64,000 bases of DNA from Herbaspirillum rhizosphaerae_A (GTDB taxonomy: Bacteria > Pseudomonadota > Gammaproteobacteria > Burkholderiales > Burkholderiaceae_D): NCBI RefSeq assembly GCF_046025915.1, contig NZ_JAQQFR010000008.1:124001-188000 (forward strand), in the 5' to 3' direction. Position numbers and translations under genes: made by a program. The notes beneath the pieces are model-generated. The model did not search any database. It saw only the letters and a list, made by a program, of their open reading frames with translations, and was not told where the DNA came from. Numbering within the stretch: the stretch's first letter is position 1; every line of letters starts with the position of its first letter. Shown here piece by piece: positions 63,812-64,000 of this stretch.

Positions 63812-64000
63812 AAATAAACACCTCCACAATTCGCCCCATCCTACCTCTGCCGGCCGGCGCATTGCCGTTCTACCGCGTCCGCTTCGCCGACGTCTTGCCG
63901 TGGGTGGTTGCGCTGGCCGCGTTCTTCACTTTCGATACGTATATGTCGATCGGCTCGCAGATCCTGATCATGGTCATCTTCGGCATCTCGCTGGATCTCG
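63808..64000 (+). CDS. Branched-chain-type ABC transporter permease (LivM family), partial
   Basis: An ATG at 63808 inside the livH stop opens a frame to the window end: MKINTSTIRPILPLPAGALP, then WVVALAAFFTFDTYMSIGSQILIMVIFGISLDL. The hydrophobic segment and the IFGISLDL motif are typical of LivM. Only 64 codons are present. ATPase genes (LivG, LivF) should follow outside the window. Confidence 0.8.
   Translation, partial: MKINTSTIRPILPLPAGALPFYRVRFADVLPWVVALAAFFTFDTYMSIGSQILIMVIFGISLDL

Overview
The window reads as a chromosomal segment of a betaproteobacterium of the Oxalobacteraceae, most like Herbaspirillum. This placement is inference from protein character and gene order; no database search was run. 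Supporting signs are high GC, the rpsU-yqeY-dnaG-rpoD-tRNA-Ile2 block with a long Lys/Ala/Pro-rich tail on RpoD, trxA beside rho, kynU, and dense aromatic-acid catabolism.

Layout. 1-12.4 kb is mostly housekeeping: a partial VOC protein, ogt, xerD, ybaK, plsY, tsaD, ybiB, a small HTH gene with a palindrome at its start, a MHYT-GGDEF-EAL protein, a MATE pump, an ArnT-like membrane glycosyltransferase and rpmE2. 12.9-17.7 kb holds kynU, a porin, a secreted LVIVD-repeat protein and a cytochrome c. 17.9-29.9 kb is an island for 3-hydroxyanthranilate: an orphan periplasmic binding protein, an amino-acid permease, a nine-gene minus-strand operon for the whole route from 3-hydroxyanthranilate to pyruvate and acetyl-CoA (nbaE, a second RidA, nbaH, J, I, G, F, C, D), and a LysR regulator. 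30.4-48.6 kb is again mostly core: rho, trxA, an AddB/AddA-like helicase-nuclease pair, a cation/proton antiporter, YbdK ligase, a BaiN-like flavoprotein, rpsU, yqeY, dnaG, rpoD and tRNA-Ile2(CAU).

48.6-50.1 kb is an AT-richer patch with a Fic protein and four palindromes at an exact 30-bp period. A serine hydrolase follows. 51.5-64 kb is a gallate/4-oxalomesaconate region: formaldehyde dehydrogenase and a 6PGDH-like dehydrogenase (minus strand), a LysR regulator with two HTH domains, an alpha/beta hydrolase, an ABC binding protein, a Rieske oxygenase, a split LigAB-type extradiol dioxygenase, galB, a LigK/GalC aldolase, galD and LivH/LivM permeases running off the window end.

The strongest new observation is an 18-bp motif (CRATAAGNARATTAGATG, with a LysR-type T-N11-A) found once upstream of each of three transcription units here: dehydrogenase-fdhA, binding protein-Rieske-ligBA, and galB-galC-galD-livHM. 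It ties formaldehyde oxidation, a VanA-like Rieske oxygenase and the gallate lower pathway into one predicted regulon, most simply for uptake and O-demethylation of methoxylated lignin aromatics. Other points are two copies of a three-hairpin repeat, a 125-bp inverted-repeat element after rpsU, the phased palindrome array beside fic, and a 13-bp stem ending against the start codon of the BaiN-like gene.
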